Assembly (NCBI GenBank): GCA_030141605.1
Contig: JAQGDQ010000167.1
Location: forward strand, 273,877-337,876
DNA from: Tubiluchus corallicola
Taxonomy: Eukaryota; Priapulida; Priapulimorpha; Priapulimorphida; Tubiluchidae
Direction of reading: 5' to 3'
DNA length: 64,000 bases
Made by a program: the position numbers and the translations under genes. Each line of letters starts with the position of its first letter. Within the stretch, counting starts at the first letter, position 1. This document shows positions 15,201-26,456 of this stretch, in pieces. The notes beneath the pieces were generated by a model. That model was not told the origin of the DNA and did no database searches. It was given only the letters and a program-made list of their open reading frames with translations.

Positions 15201-16572
15201 TAAAATTGTTGACTATATAAACACTTTTGCTAAAATTTTTTCGCTGTGCTGTGAAATGTTATTTTATTTTCAAAGTAAATGAGCTGTACAATAAAATGAC
15301 AGTCAAGGTGTTAAATTAATGATTAATGCATTAGTCAAGTCTGAATTTATTTTTCTGTAAACAGTAAGAAAGTTAATCTTTCACGCGTGTTATGTCAACC
15401 TCAGGCTTAGACAGCTTCAACAGACTGTGAAAGAACCCGATGATTAAGAAACATTGCAGAATGTTGACTGAAGGCTTTCATTGCCAAGAAAAAGTTTCAG
15501 TTCTCTCAAGCAACAAACATTTCCAAGTTATAAATTTACATGAACTGGCATCTTTTCCTAGCCAATGTGACAGACTCTACGAGCCAGACCACATTGAGGA
15601 AATTGTTATTTGCACAGCAAAAGGATTCAGAAAGGACCCCCCACAGAGGCAGTTGTTCAAAAGGAATTTCCATTCCCAAAATTGTTGATCAGTTCTCAAA
15701 GCATTTAAAGTAAAGAGTTAAACAGAACCCACATCTACTCAATGTAAAATAGAAAATGACAAGTGTCGAAGAAATAGAAGGAACAATGAGCAGTATAAAA
15801 TTTCAGAAAGCTTTGTCTTTTTGCTAAATTTGTACAACGAATCTGTACAAGTTCACTACTTATGCAAGCATGTAAGAAGCATTAAGCACAAAGTACAGAG
15901 TCATCCAGAGAAAAAACCCCCAAACTAACTCCCAACCAGTCATCCTATTAGAGCCATTTATAAAAGAGATCTTCAATTTTGTTGCCATGTAACCCTATCT
16001 CTCCTCTTTCCAAAAAACTATACAGAGAAAATATTGTCGCGTACACGGTTTGTTGTCAGTTGTCACGTGCTTACCGGGAATGGATCAAGCTTGAGCTACA
16101 ACCATTTAGGATATTAGTAAGCCAAAAAAAATTTGGTTTATGATTTTATCAAATTTATGTATAAACTTGCATTTGTTTGTTTGTTAAAAATTACAATTAC
16201 AAACTACAACATTACATAATACATATGTTTTGTTTCATTTTACACAGTATTAAAACGAAAAATTTTCTTAAGCAGTACTCCCACTAATTCTAGCTGTGAG
16301 CAGCCACTGATTTTGTGTTTCATTACAGCAACCGAAAGTAGCAAAAATTCAATAGAATTCAGCTAGTGCAATACCAGAATCGAAATTTGGTTTTTAGTTC
16401 TGTAACATAACAAACATTTCAGCTATGACACAGCTTAATATTATAATAACTCACCTAAAAGTAAGAGCTTAACTTCTCTAGCCTGCTGTTCACGGTCGGC
16501 CCTCAAATCCTTGTCTATCTGCTTTGACCGCTCCTGAGCGATTTTATCCTCTGAGCTTTGAATACAACCCAT
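231..16572 (-). CDS. GNAI: G-protein alpha subunit, Galpha(i)-type, five N-terminal exons (3' end outside window)
   Basis: Heterotrimeric G-protein alpha subunit: a GTPase at the inner plasma membrane that relays class A GPCR signals, in the Gi class to adenylyl cyclase. Coding exons read right to left: 16455-16572, 9163-9205, 5228-5369, 4567-4724, 231-359 (118, 43, 142, 158, 129 bp). All have GT-AG borders and phases that join into 196 codons plus two bases. The N-terminus [10 protein letters not shown] carries the Gly2 myristoylation and Cys3 palmitoylation signature. The P-loop GAGESGKST starts at residue 40. The helical domain includes DDARQLF-like HDARQLF and [11 protein letters not shown]. 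Switch I, RTRVKTTG, places Arg178 and Thr181 at the numbering of human Galpha-i1, so no indels are needed. The ATG has A at -3 and G at +4. Switch II (DVGGQR), the NKKD motif and the receptor-binding C-terminus are not in the window; the next exon should start just left of base 1. Gi fits better than Go, but without the C-terminus subtype is not certain. Confidence 0.95.
519..835. mobile_element. Non-autonomous hAT-type element (MITE), 317 bp
   Basis: The element begins TAGGGGTGAAC and ends with the inverse, GAGCCCTA. It is flanked on both sides by the perfect 8-bp duplication GTTGTAAC (511-518 and 836-843). An 8-bp target duplication with a TAGGG terminus is typical of hAT elements. The interior is AT-rich, holds repeated TTCGAAT-like motifs and has no coding capacity. 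It lies in Galpha intron 4. Confidence 0.8.
3075..3430. repeat. Degenerate tandem repeat, unit about 30 bp
   Basis: About ten diverged copies of a unit resembling CAAGATGAAGACTTTTAAAC followed by a TTCCTA motif. Spacing is roughly 29-36 bp. It is noncoding, inside Galpha intron 4. Confidence 0.65.
4725..5227. other. Intron 3 of the Galpha gene
   Basis: A 503-bp intron with a clear polypyrimidine tract before the exon 4 acceptor and a pyrimidine-rich block at 4797-4960. Nothing else is visible. Confidence 0.75.
6128..6470 (+). repeat. Dispersed repeat family 1, copy A
   Basis: This segment matches 16017-16320 in the same orientation. Shared landmarks are GAATGGATCAAGCTTGA, a TTTAGGTATTAGTAAGC-like stretch, and a closing segment with CACTAATT. 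The pair looks like two copies of an interspersed element. No terminal repeats or coding frame were found, so its class is unknown. Confidence 0.65.
8507..8850 (+). repeat. Dispersed repeat family 2, copy A
   Basis: It resembles 10505-10900: both begin CAGGGTTC, then share AAATAAATTTCCC, the motif GATAAGCAG, and TGCATTACCAGTATACATAT. Similarity fades at about 8850, while the other copy continues to an apparent inverted terminus. It is probably a truncated non-autonomous DNA transposon. Confidence 0.65.
10505..10900 (+). repeat. Dispersed repeat family 2, copy B (possible full-length MITE)
   Basis: Left end CAGGGTTCCCAG and right end GGGAAGAACCTTG are approximate inverted repeats. Flanks TGTAAA and TGCAAA hint at a decayed target duplication. 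The interior is rich in TTTCC-type pyrimidine runs and noncoding. It is the more complete relative of 8507-8850. Confidence 0.55.
11918..12046. repeat. GGT/GTA-rich low-complexity tract
   Basis: Interspersed GTAGTA, GGTGGT and GATGATG trinucleotides over about 130 bp. It produces a spurious open frame (11903-12175) with a valine-rich start. It is noncoding, inside an intron. Confidence 0.6.
13038..13167. repeat. 130-bp imperfect palindrome
   Basis: The outer arms TAAGCAAAACCAGCTAAT and ATTAGCTGGTTTTGCTTA are exact reverse complements. Inside are further mirrored arms, GCCATGCTTATTAGACATAG against its inverse, with extra copies of GTCTATGTCTAATAAG. The whole could fold into a long hairpin. 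It may be a fold-back element or a tiny MITE. No coding potential. Confidence 0.75.
14105..14755. repeat. Minisatellite, 42-bp unit, about 15 copies
   Basis: Units resemble AGGTCTGCAAATGCTTTATG, then CCACTACTACTTGTGGTGTGT. Spacing is 42 bp, with diverged copies and occasional short deletions. Because 42 is a multiple of three, the array leaves a repetitive open frame on the minus strand at 14149-14400, which is an artefact. It lies in Galpha intron 1. Confidence 0.85.
14853..15039. mobile_element. Small TA-target MITE, 187 bp
   Basis: Left end CAGTCAAACCGCTTCATA pairs with the inverse of the right end, CAATCATACCTTGTCATA. TA dinucleotides flank both sides. TA duplication and CAG-type termini suit the Tc1/mariner/pogo group. 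The terminus resembles that of the element at 59233. No coding capacity. Confidence 0.65.
16017..16320 (+). repeat. Dispersed repeat family 1, copy B
   Basis: This is the second copy of the element at 6128-6470, in the same orientation. It lies about 135 bp 5' of Galpha exon 1 in plus-strand coordinates, so inside intron 1 close to the donor. Confidence 0.65.
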
Positions 16573-16997
16573 TATGAGTTTGTCACGGAAAAACAGTCAG
16601 TAGATTATTTCACTCTGCAGCAACGATTATAATGCAGAAATGTCTTTCACTTTGTTAAAGGGTTATTCGTTTATTCATTTGTGTCCCAGCGGGTAGCTTT
16701 ACAGTTTACAAAGACTCACAAATACATCTCTGATCTAGAAAAAAGTTGGAAAGAATTTCATTTTCATGTATGACCAACCATATCATTGAAACGTGTGGAC
16801 ACTACAAATTTATCTCAATAAACTTCATTTCAACATTTGTCCACCAGAAGGCTAGACATCAAGAGGAGACGAACTGTTGTGCAGTTATAACTACTAATTT
16901 ATTAATCAAGATGGAAGGTCTAAGCAACGAGCAAAAAGCTATCGGTAGCTTCCCCGGTACGTCACAGGTATAATATATCAAACAATCACGTCAAATG

Positions 16998-17560
16998 TGT
17001 GCTTGCACAGCTAAATCGTCCATAAGTCGGCAATTAAGCTTTTCTAGTTATTCACATATCTTGAATCTCCATTTCATGTGGATCATTTTGATACCAACTT
17101 TATGACTCTATGTTATTTCTAACCTGAGATAATCCACATGAAGTGCAGGCTGCACACTGTAAAACATAATCTTGACAAAAATCTCTGTTAAAGATAGCAG
17201 TTGCCTTTTGTCGTGTTTCTACAAAAGACTTAACAGCCGTAGAAAAGTTGGTTACTATACGGACTTTGCAAGAGCACACTGAAGTTATATTTAAAAATGG
17301 TACAAGGCTCTTCAGACAATGATCTGGGCTTGGCAGCAAAAAAACTTAGCAAAATGACTGCTTCCACAAGCTGCTTTCTGAGCATAAAAGTCAAATCTAT
17401 TTAACATTTGTTTTTTATTAAAAAAACAAAAAATCGACATCTAATGCACAAATTTTTGGTACATTCTACTTTGAAGGATCATAACGTAGTTTTAACTATG
17501 CCATCTCATGGACGCTTTTGGTTTGTAAAGACACATATTATGAACAATAACAGTGTAAAA
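16998..17560 (+). repeat. Dispersed repeat family 3, copy A
   Basis: It matches about 27325-27885 in the same orientation, with many substitutions. Landmarks are GTGTGCTTGCA near the start, AACCTGAGATAATCCA in the middle and CATTCTACTTTGAAG followed by ATCATAACGTAGTTTTA near the end. At over 500 bp it is probably an old transposon family. I found no intact open frame or termini. Confidence 0.7.
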
Positions 17561-17819
17561 TATTTACAGATCAAAAATGGAAACACTCTATATAATGTAT
17601 GCGCAAAAGTTTAAACTAAAGTAAAGTACCTGATAAACTATAAATATAAGGTAACACTATAAATATATTAAAACTTAACTGTACTGACGTCAAAAGAACA
17701 ACTACAAAAGTAAGCAGTACTGGCAAAGTGCTTCTATGGCGTTTTACTTTCTGCCTTAGCTAAAGTTACATATCCTCCTTCATTAAACAAACGTGTACTG
17801 TTTAGCCTTAAGCGTGCAA

Positions 17820-18060
17820 GCGAATCTCGGTGATGTAGTACAGTTATAAAAATTAACATAATGCACTGAAGTAGACAAGAAAGTCAACACGTATGCTTAC
17901 TTATTACATCTTTAGCACAAATCACTTTAACCAATTCAAAAACGTTCATAACATTGACTTCTACAACGTTAATGCACAAAAACGCGTCTAACACGCACGA
18001 TTCACGATTTTTGAGTTTTTGAAAGCAAAACCGCCTACAAACTGCGTGGCGCCATCTATA
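17820..18060 (-). promoter_or_regulatory. Candidate Galpha upstream promoter region (CpG-richer)
   Basis: CpG dinucleotides are scarce in this AT-rich window, but cluster here, for example AACGCGTC, CACGCACG, CGATTCACG and GCGTGGCGCC. Read on the minus strand this is about 1.3 kb upstream of the Galpha ATG and includes GATGGCGCC. It could be a promoter or 5' UTR exon. Evidence is composition and position only. Confidence 0.3.
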
Positions 18061-18931
18061 CTAGGTTGTAAATGCTCTTATTATCCACTGCTCACTGTAG
18101 AGTGTAGACTATAGATCAAGAAACACGTTACTGTTTCACACATACGTAACAAATGTTTATTACAATGATAACAAATACATACGCAGAGCTACAATATGTT
18201 TGAATCGTAAAAGTATACACACGTAAAATGAATAACACAAAGAACTGCATAAAAGCTTGTTTTTAGCTAAACATTGTCTCAGGTGTGTTTTAGTTTTATT
18301 TTGCTTTGTTATCCCGTACTTGCATAACGTACATCATCATTATTATTATTACCTAAATGCAGCTGTGATACGGCATTAAATCAGATGACTGAGCCTGCTC
18401 ACTGCTCAGCCTGGAAGTCGGAACTATGGAGCAATAATTGTTGCGACAGCTCATTTGAATTTTTTATGATACGAGCTTTATGCATTGTAAATTACATCTT
18501 ATTTATTCATGAATTATGGAGTATATTATTTTGGAATATCTATATGTACAATGACCATACTTTTAAATTTTTATCACAAATATCTAAGACTTATTCTGAA
18601 ATAAAACCTGTGTAAAAAATTATAATTCGTTTTATACTTTTCAATTCTTTAGACAAAATTGATATCTTCCTAATTTTCTACTGAAAATTTATCCACTACT
18701 ATCCATAGAGAACCACTGATTGTTGATACTAAAAAATCGCTAACCAATTCGAGTTTTCCTGTGTTTTACTTCGTTACTAAAATAGTCAAAATTATTCCAT
18801 TTAAAAAGCTGAAACAGTAAAGAAGACGGATACTATCAATGCGCCAAATTTTGTTTCATTCCAGTTTGCCAATCACTTAATGTTGTATGAAAAGATACTA
18901 AGAGTTTCTTCTTCTTGAATATTGATAGTGC

Positions 18932-20662
18932 CACATTCTTTTATGTTTTTGTGCTAATTGCTGCTTACAAAGACTAATATAAATTTAGTGAAAGTTGACA
19001 TGTATTTAATTATTAATGAATAATAATTTCAAGAACAAAGCAGTTATATTGGTAGTGCTACATTAAATTTTGTATGTCACATTCTTTTATGTTTTTGTGT
19101 TAGTTGCTGCTTACAAAGACTAATATAAATTTTGTGAAAGTTAACATGTATTTAATTATTAATGAATAATAATTTCAAGAACAAAGCATTTATATTGGTA
19201 GTGCCACATTAAATTTTGTATGTCACATTCTTTTATGTTTTTGTGTTAGTTGCTGCTTACAAAGACTAATATAAATTTTGTGAAAGTTAACATGTATTTA
19301 ATTATTAATGAATAATAATTTCAAGAACAAAGCAGTTATATTGGTAGTGCTACATTAAATTTTGTATGTCACATTCTTTTATGTTTTTGTGTTAGTTGCT
19401 GCTTACAAAGACTAATATAAATTTTGTGAAAGTTAACATGTATTTAATTATTAATGAATAATAATTTCAAGAACAAAGCATTTTATATTGGTAATTCCCC
19501 ATTAAATTTTGTATGTCACATTCTTTTATGTTTTTGTGCTAATTGCTGCTTACAAAGACTAATATAAATTTAGTGAAAGTTGACATGCATTTAATTATTA
19601 ATGAATAATAATTTCAAGAACAAAGCATTTATATTGGTAGTGCCACATTAAATTTTGTATGTCACATTCTTTTATGTTTTTGTGTTAGTTGCTGCTTACA
19701 AAGACTAATATAAATTTTGTGAAAGTTAACATGTATTTAATTATTAATGAATAATAATTTCAAGAACAAAGCATTTTATATTGGTAATTCCCCATTAAAT
19801 TTTGTATGTCACATTCTTTTATGTTTTTGTGCTAATTGCTGCTTACAAAGACTAATATAAATTTAGTGAAAGTTGACATGTATTTAATTATTAATGAATA
19901 ATAATTTCAAGAACAAAGCAGTTATATTGGTAGTGCTACATTAAATTTTGTATGTCACATTCTTTTATGTTTTTGTGTTAGTTGCTGCTTACAAAGACTA
20001 ATATAAATTTTGTGAAAGTTAACATGTATTTAATTATTAATGAATAATAATTTCAAGAACAAAGCATTTTATATTGGTAATTCCCCATTAAATTTTGTAT
20101 GTCACATTCTTTTATGTTTTTGTGCTAATTGCTGCTTACAAAGACTAATATAAATTTAGTGAAAGTTGACATGCATTTAATTATTAATGAATAATAATTT
20201 CAAGAACAAAGCATTTATATTGGTAGTGCCACATTAAATTTTGTATGTCACATTCTTTTATGTTTTTGTGCTAATTGCTGCTTACAAAGACTAATATAAA
20301 TTTAGTGAAAGTTGACATGCATTTAATTATTAATGAATAATAATTTCAAGAACAAAGCATTTATATTGGTAGTGCCACATTAAATTTTGTATGTCACATT
20401 CTTTTATGTTTTTGTGTTAGTTGCTGCTTACAAAGACTAATATAAATTTTGTGAAAGTTAACATGTATTTAATTATTAATGAATAATAATTTCAAGAACA
20501 AAGCATTTATATTGGTAGTGCCACATTAAATTTTGTATGTCACATTCTTTTATGTTTTTGTGCTAATTGCTGCTTACAAAGACTAAAATAAATTTAGTGA
20601 AAGTTGACATGTATTTAATTATTAATGAATAATAATTTCAAGAACAAAGCATTTATATTTAT
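18932..20662. repeat. Satellite array, 12 copies of a 146-147 bp unit
   Basis: Counting from CACATTCTTTTATG, copies start at 18932, 19078, 19224, 19370, 19517, 19663, 19810, 19956, 20103, 20249, 20395 and 20541. Every spacing is therefore 146 or 147 bp. Two monomer types are plain. Type A has GTGCTAATTG and AGTGAAAGTTGACATG. Type B has GTGTTAGTTG and TGTGAAAGTTAACATG. The order is A B B B A B A B A A B A. Three distinct junction variants also recur, so copies 6-7 and 8-9 look like a duplicated A/B pair. Identity is high, so the expansion is recent. The unit is AT-rich with no open frame. Confidence 0.95.
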
Positions 20663-23084
20663 AGTAACAAGCAACCACTTTATTTGTCCAGCCACACCAT
20701 AAGGTACAGAGACATTGATACAGCATCATGTTTCTATGGAAATAGTTTCCTTGATAAGTTTATCATTGCCAGCAAAAGTAATAGTCTTCTGAGATACAGG
20801 TACATTAATAACATAATCTACGTAGTAGTCTCAGTCAAACTAAGTTTATGAAACAACTTGTGGGTCACACTAGCAGCAAATTTAATAAAACTACGAATAT
20901 GTAAAACAATCATACATTTTCAAAATTGACAGTTGTTTTTTGAAACTAGCAATAATAAAAACATGTTACAGCCTCAGGTCAAAGAAAAAATATGGTCGGA
21001 AATTGAGTATTGGATGCTTCTAACAAACTAGAAAGGCAAGTAGTTGTAATATCAGTTCATAATGGTTGTTTTGCTTGATTACATCAAAAATTTCTGGAAA
21101 TTTAAAATTAAAAATCATTTTTTAACAAACTGATGAAAGTATGCATGCATTTATAGTCCACACCGTAACTTGTTTATCAAACATTAGCGTGAAATGAGGA
21201 ATGTTTAGACACAATTCGAAGCTACATGATATACGTGCAGCAAACTGATATTATATTTGGCAGCAATGACCTCAAATTTGCGACAATATTCACAGCAGAG
21301 AATTTTGCCGTATCCATAGCAACAGATGGTAGAAGTTTGTCATTAACTAAGTCTCATAATGCCTTAATGCACTCTGTTGTTATTTCAAACACACGGATAC
21401 ACATATATAGGGTGGATATATCCACGTTGCTATAGCAACCAACATTTCATTATCAATCATAAAAAGCAGCAGGCAAACCAATGTAATTTATCACACATTT
21501 AGAATTCACTAGTACTGAAGAGTTATAATCATGAGCAATGGCCGAATGAGTTTCTGACCTTGTTGAATTTCGAACCTTCAGTGTAAAAATTCAATACAGT
21601 AACAATTATTTGCCAGATGTTAAAAGTTTTCACAAACATTCACTAATGTAGCAAGTGATCGTTGTTAAATTCAGCCCAGTCACTTTTACAAAACTAATGT
21701 TTGAAATTGCTTAGCAACACAGCATCCCCAGTGTTGTTACAGCAACATCTTTATGAGCCAACAGTGGTTGCTCACTAAAATAGAATAATTATGGGTATAA
21801 TAATTATAATTAGACGATTCAAACACAACTTACTATGAACACTTAGAATGCCACGCAATGCAGAAACCTACAATATGATCAGCAAGTGAAAAGCCAGATA
21901 TATTGTTTGCAGCCAGGCATATGCAACCAAACAATAAATTCCACATTTCCCAATGCAAAAGAAAAGATTTAAAACGATTACAAGTTTTTTTCTATAATTT
22001 CAAAAGTAACTACATGTGATATGGAGTGCTAGATATTCTAGCCTCTTCCAATCTTTTTCCAGCTTTTCTGTATCTGTCATTACTGTCAAACACGCTGGCA
22101 GAAAATTCAGATTAGTTACACATAGCATATTACAAGCATAGCAAAAGGTGAACACATTTTATCACTTCAATAACTATACTGATTAAGCTTTGCTTCACAG
22201 AACAGAAATAGGACAAGCAGTTTTAGATCCATGAAGCAAAAACAGAATGAGAATCAAATTTGATATTTTTCCAACAGATGTCAGCATAGGTCAGAAATAA
22301 AGAAACAACATACTGTTTAATGCCATCTAGTGAGAAAGATAGTAAAATTGATCTACTTTTTATAAATTGTGTATTGCAGTTTCAGAAACCCAAATCTGCA
22401 CACAATTAGATATTATAGCAGAAACACTGCAGATTTCAAGTATTAGGTTACGCATACTTAATACCAATTCCTATGCTATAATTATAATTATGAGACTACG
22501 TTTACAAAGGTATCATGTACTCTGCCACAATAAAAGAATATAAATTACACATATTAATATTAATTTTTACTGTAAACTAAATGTATAATTCATATGGATG
22601 CTAACAGTAAACAATTTTTATATAACCAAAATGAAAAATGTGCAAAATTATCAAATTTCCAAGTATGGACAGATTTGAAAATAGCTTAAAATAAAAAATG
22701 AATGCTCGCAACTACCATGTGTACAAATAAGGTCACATGAAGACATACTGAAATGACATTTACAGAATGGTTATATAACTAAGCACGTTGCTTAAAACAA
22801 AATACTTGTGACAATTTTATCATTGAAAATTATTGTTCATAATGACGAGTGAAGCAAAACTTTTCATTTACATGGGATAAAGTGATTAAGACAGAGTTAC
22901 TTAAACACTACATAAAGACATACAATGCTACTGCTATATGTTTCTATATTTTTTTTCCTTTTTTGACACAAACTAAGGATTATAATATTTAGCAAATATT
23001 CAATTTTGAATTGAGTTTTGAAAAAAATAACAATGATATAAAATAGGAGAAAAATTTAATTAACAGATGTTGCATGCTATAAAA

Positions 23085-23612
23085 CATGAGTTCCCAACCT
23101 TAGGGTAGCGACCCCAATTGGACTCGCCGTGCACTTTTTGTGGGGTGGCGGGCAGCAAGTCCAAAAACTACATTTGACAAATGCTGCTTTCACGAAAAGT
23201 ATGTAAGTAGGTCTTGTTTCCTCAGTCTCTTATTACATCATTTTGTTCTGGAAGGTGAAACATGGGTTTCCTCACTCTAAATGCGGTATTATCAGAGCTT
23301 GATTTTCCGGAAAAATGCAAGTTGTTCCATGCTGTACACTTGCGAACAGTGCACACCATCCAAAAGCGTGTCGCTATTCATTTTACCTTCAATCACACCA
23401 ATGAATTAATGAAACAACATTGTTCAATAATTAATGAAACAACATTGTTCAATAATTAATGAAACAACATTGTTCAATAATTCGTTGAATGCTAACTTAA
23501 AAAATGCGAACGATAATGATGTTTGATAGATATGATTATGTTCTTCGGGGGTTGCCATATGATGCAGGGTTCTGGAAAGGGGTCGCTGTCAACAAAAGGT
23601 TGGGAACCACTG
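23085..23612. mobile_element. Non-autonomous hAT-type element, 528 bp
   Basis: The inverted ends share GTTCCCAACCTT; the right end reads, inverted, CAGTGGTTCCCAACC. Subterminal AGCGACCCC is also mirrored (GGGGTCGCT). The flanks CTATAAAA (23077-23084) and CTATAAAG (23613-23620) form an 8-bp duplication with one mismatch, as expected for hAT. A 65-codon open frame inside (23262-23459) has no recognisable transposase motif. Three copies of a 25-bp repeat lie within, at 23411-23483. Confidence 0.85.
23411..23483. repeat. 25-bp tandem repeat, three copies
   Basis: GAAACAACATTGTTCAATAA recurs at 23411, 23436 and 23461. It lies inside the hAT-type element and contains the short palindrome AACAACATTGTT. 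Confidence 0.85.
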
Positions 23613-25883
23613 CTATAAAGACTGTTTTTTCTCATGAGCTGTGATAAACATTACTGATAAAGTTTTCAAAATCACCAAATCAGAACTTCTGGGAATCGAA
23701 AAGAAAATTTTGTGTACTTTATCAAAAAATGGATTTAATGAAAATGTCAAGAAACCAGTCCGGTGAAAATTATGATACTTTTAACTTTTAAATCAAAAAC
23801 CAAATATAAAATGCTTGGCAGAAGACAAAGCAGAGATGCACATGCTCCATCTATTAGTTTCTTGGAGTCAAAGTAAATTTTAGTTTGATGGATGTGACTT
23901 CTCCCCCACCATTACCACTACATCAACAAATCACTCATTTTACTTTAGTCAGCTAAGTTTGTAAATTCTGAAATTAAGCCATACAATATTAAACTTGACA
24001 AACCAGTAAATTTAAACTTACTACAAAAATGCACGACTTTTAATCAATGATAATATGTCTACGACGAAATTAGGGATTACGAAACTAACATGCACTTTTA
24101 TACATGAAAAAACTATTTACTGTTACACATTTTCGGTGTAGTTTTATGTAAACTGCAACATATTTCACACTTTTTTAGACAGGCAACTTTTTTTTCCATA
24201 TTACATTAATGCAATAATGTTATTTTTGTTGACTTTATAAGCAAAAGAAGAAATCAAGCTTTCTTGTGCTTTTGCTTAAACGCATATAGCTAGAAATACT
24301 CATCTTGCTTAAAAGAAAATATGTAATCTTGTCAATCAACACTTACAGTCAACAAATCTGACAAAAGGCCAGGCTGATTTAAAAAAAAATTAACACAAAG
24401 GATACAAAATTCGAGATTTAATCTAGCAATATTTGCCAGAGTCGGAAGTGGAAATTCTGAAGCCATGTTTGTATTAATTACACTGTTGTTAATCACGACA
24501 TCATGCACAAATTAATAAAACATTTGCTACTTTTACGCTACACGGTACATCAAAGCTAACTTACATTTAGTTTAAACAAACATTTTGAAATATTTTTACC
24601 AGCCTAACAAAGTAATATTAGTGCAAATCAAACAATTAATTCCAGAGCTGGTAAAAACTAGAAAAGCTTTGAATTACTATCGACACTCAACCTGGCAATT
24701 TGCCAATTGTTCGAAAAAAAATTTGCCAATTATTACAGTAACTTATTATATTAGTCCTAAATCATTACAGTCAACTTGAAAATTCATTAAAAGTAGATTT
24801 TCAACAATGTATTTCAGTGTCTACCAAAATTTAATTATTGCAAACAACAAAAAAATTAATTCACAAAGACCATATACATTGACAAAGAAATAATAAAGAT
24901 AATCCAAAAAACTGGATTAACTTTGTCAATTAGGGTATATCAATGACGCGCCCTAAACTGCAGCCAGTTGGGCAATTTACCCTTTGTATACGAATGTGAT
25001 CATACTTCGTACACTTTCTGTCCAATTACGAAAACTTTAGCAATAGTATTCTACAATCGCAATTCGAGCTGTTAATGTAACATTTCCATGCTGTAGAGCA
25101 ATGGAAAAAGATGCCCTTCCGGGTCTTTACTTTAAACTTTGCCTTATTTTCCGCTCTTTAAATACGGTCACTCAGTGACCAGTGAAGTGATTACTAAACC
25201 AACTTTTCGGAATCGTTTAAGTGGAAATCCATTGCAAGTGGTGCCATCTATCCACAACTTTCTCGTACTAGCAACCACTTGGAAAAGCTTAGCTGCGTAT
25301 TAGCAGCAAGCATCATTGCAAAACTTTCAAGAAATTCATTTATTCAACACAGGTGTTGCCACCACAAAAGCAAATGAAGTGCCACCTGGTGACAACTTCA
25401 TAAACATCTTAATGTAGTAATTATCAAAAAAAAAACATCATGCCAGCATAAATGTGAAATAGTTTTCACACACCTAACACTGTCACCTGCAATTTTACTC
25501 AATACATTATAATTATTTCCATCAGAGAGCACAATTATTTATATTATATCATTTCTTAATAACTATTAATTGTTTTATTTAAGATTTTTATCATTCTTAT
25601 CTAGAAAAAATTTCTATTTTATTTTAAGCTGTTTTAAAAAGCAAGCACTAAACTACATACTGCAACTAAGACAAAACAAAACTTTTCTATCTTGGCAATT
25701 TTTACGCTATTAATTCAGTGATGCTTATATAACAACCAAGCTAAAACTTATTAAACTTTCATTAACGGGCACAGAAGGCATGAATACAATGTTTGTTAAA
25801 CACTGTGTAGTTAAAACTGTAAATATGATTACTTGAAATTCTAAGATGGTGAAGAGCAGGTCTTTTGTTTTCATTCAAATGAT

Positions 25884-25889
25884 TTTATT
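25884..25889 (-). terminator. Candidate FAM120A polyadenylation signal
   Basis: AATAAA on the minus strand, about 570 bp beyond the FAM120A stop codon. Such hexamers are common in AT-rich DNA, so this is only a candidate. Confidence 0.3.
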
Positions 25890-26456
25890 ACCCAAACTAA
25901 TAAAGCGCCCCTGTACCTTTGGACAACAATGGCGTGGCGAAAAAATACTCGACAACAACTCGCCATCACATTGCGATCTGTAAATAACTAGAAAAATAAA
26001 TCCTCTCTCTATAATATACAAAAATTTGTGGGCAAGTGCTGTTCACTTGTCTATCTGTGTTCTACAAGTGCAGTTGCAGAAGGTAAACCAAGGTTAGGTA
26101 GACAGCAAAGTGTCACCTGAACTTCGCAAAACGAACAAATGCGTGCAAAGTTTAGATGTTGGCATATCAAATTCTAGTATGGTTTACATGCATTTCAGTA
26201 TGGTTGAATGAACAATGATTTTTTTAAATATATATAAAAAGGTAATACCAGCCATTTTTGAGCCTAAATCATTCACTACAGAACAGCCAAATAAAGTCCT
26301 AATGACATTCGCGGGGACAACGGAAACCATTTTTACAAATAGGCCATTCGTTTCCATTTGTGCACAAAAGGAACTTTTCTGAAAAAGCATCAAATTTGAG
26401 GACTAAGTGAACAGCAGTTGCCGGCAGAGCTGCAATATGCAGCCATCACTATCTAC

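Larger units (their letters stand above)
9206..16454. other. Intron 1 of the Galpha gene
   Basis: A 7.2-kb intron separating the membrane-anchor exon from the P-loop exon. It holds a dispersed repeat at 10505-10900, a GGT/GTA-rich low-complexity tract at about 11918-12046, a palindrome at 13038-13167, a 42-bp minisatellite at 14105-14755, a small MITE at 14853-15039 and another dispersed repeat at 16017-16320. The 82-codon open frame at 15440-15688 shows nothing recognisable. Confidence 0.75.
16573..26456. other. Intergenic region between Galpha and FAM120A
   Basis: About 9.9 kb between the Galpha start codon and the FAM120A stop codon, both genes on the minus strand. It should hold Galpha upstream sequences (candidate at 17820-18060), the FAM120A 3' UTR, the 146-bp satellite at 18932-20662, a dispersed repeat copy at 16998-17560 and a hAT-type element at 23085-23612. 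Elsewhere it is AT-rich with no supportable gene. Confidence 0.75.

Noticed and set aside
15440-15688. 82-codon plus-strand frame in Galpha intron 1
   Set aside because: No recognised domain, promoter or splice partner.
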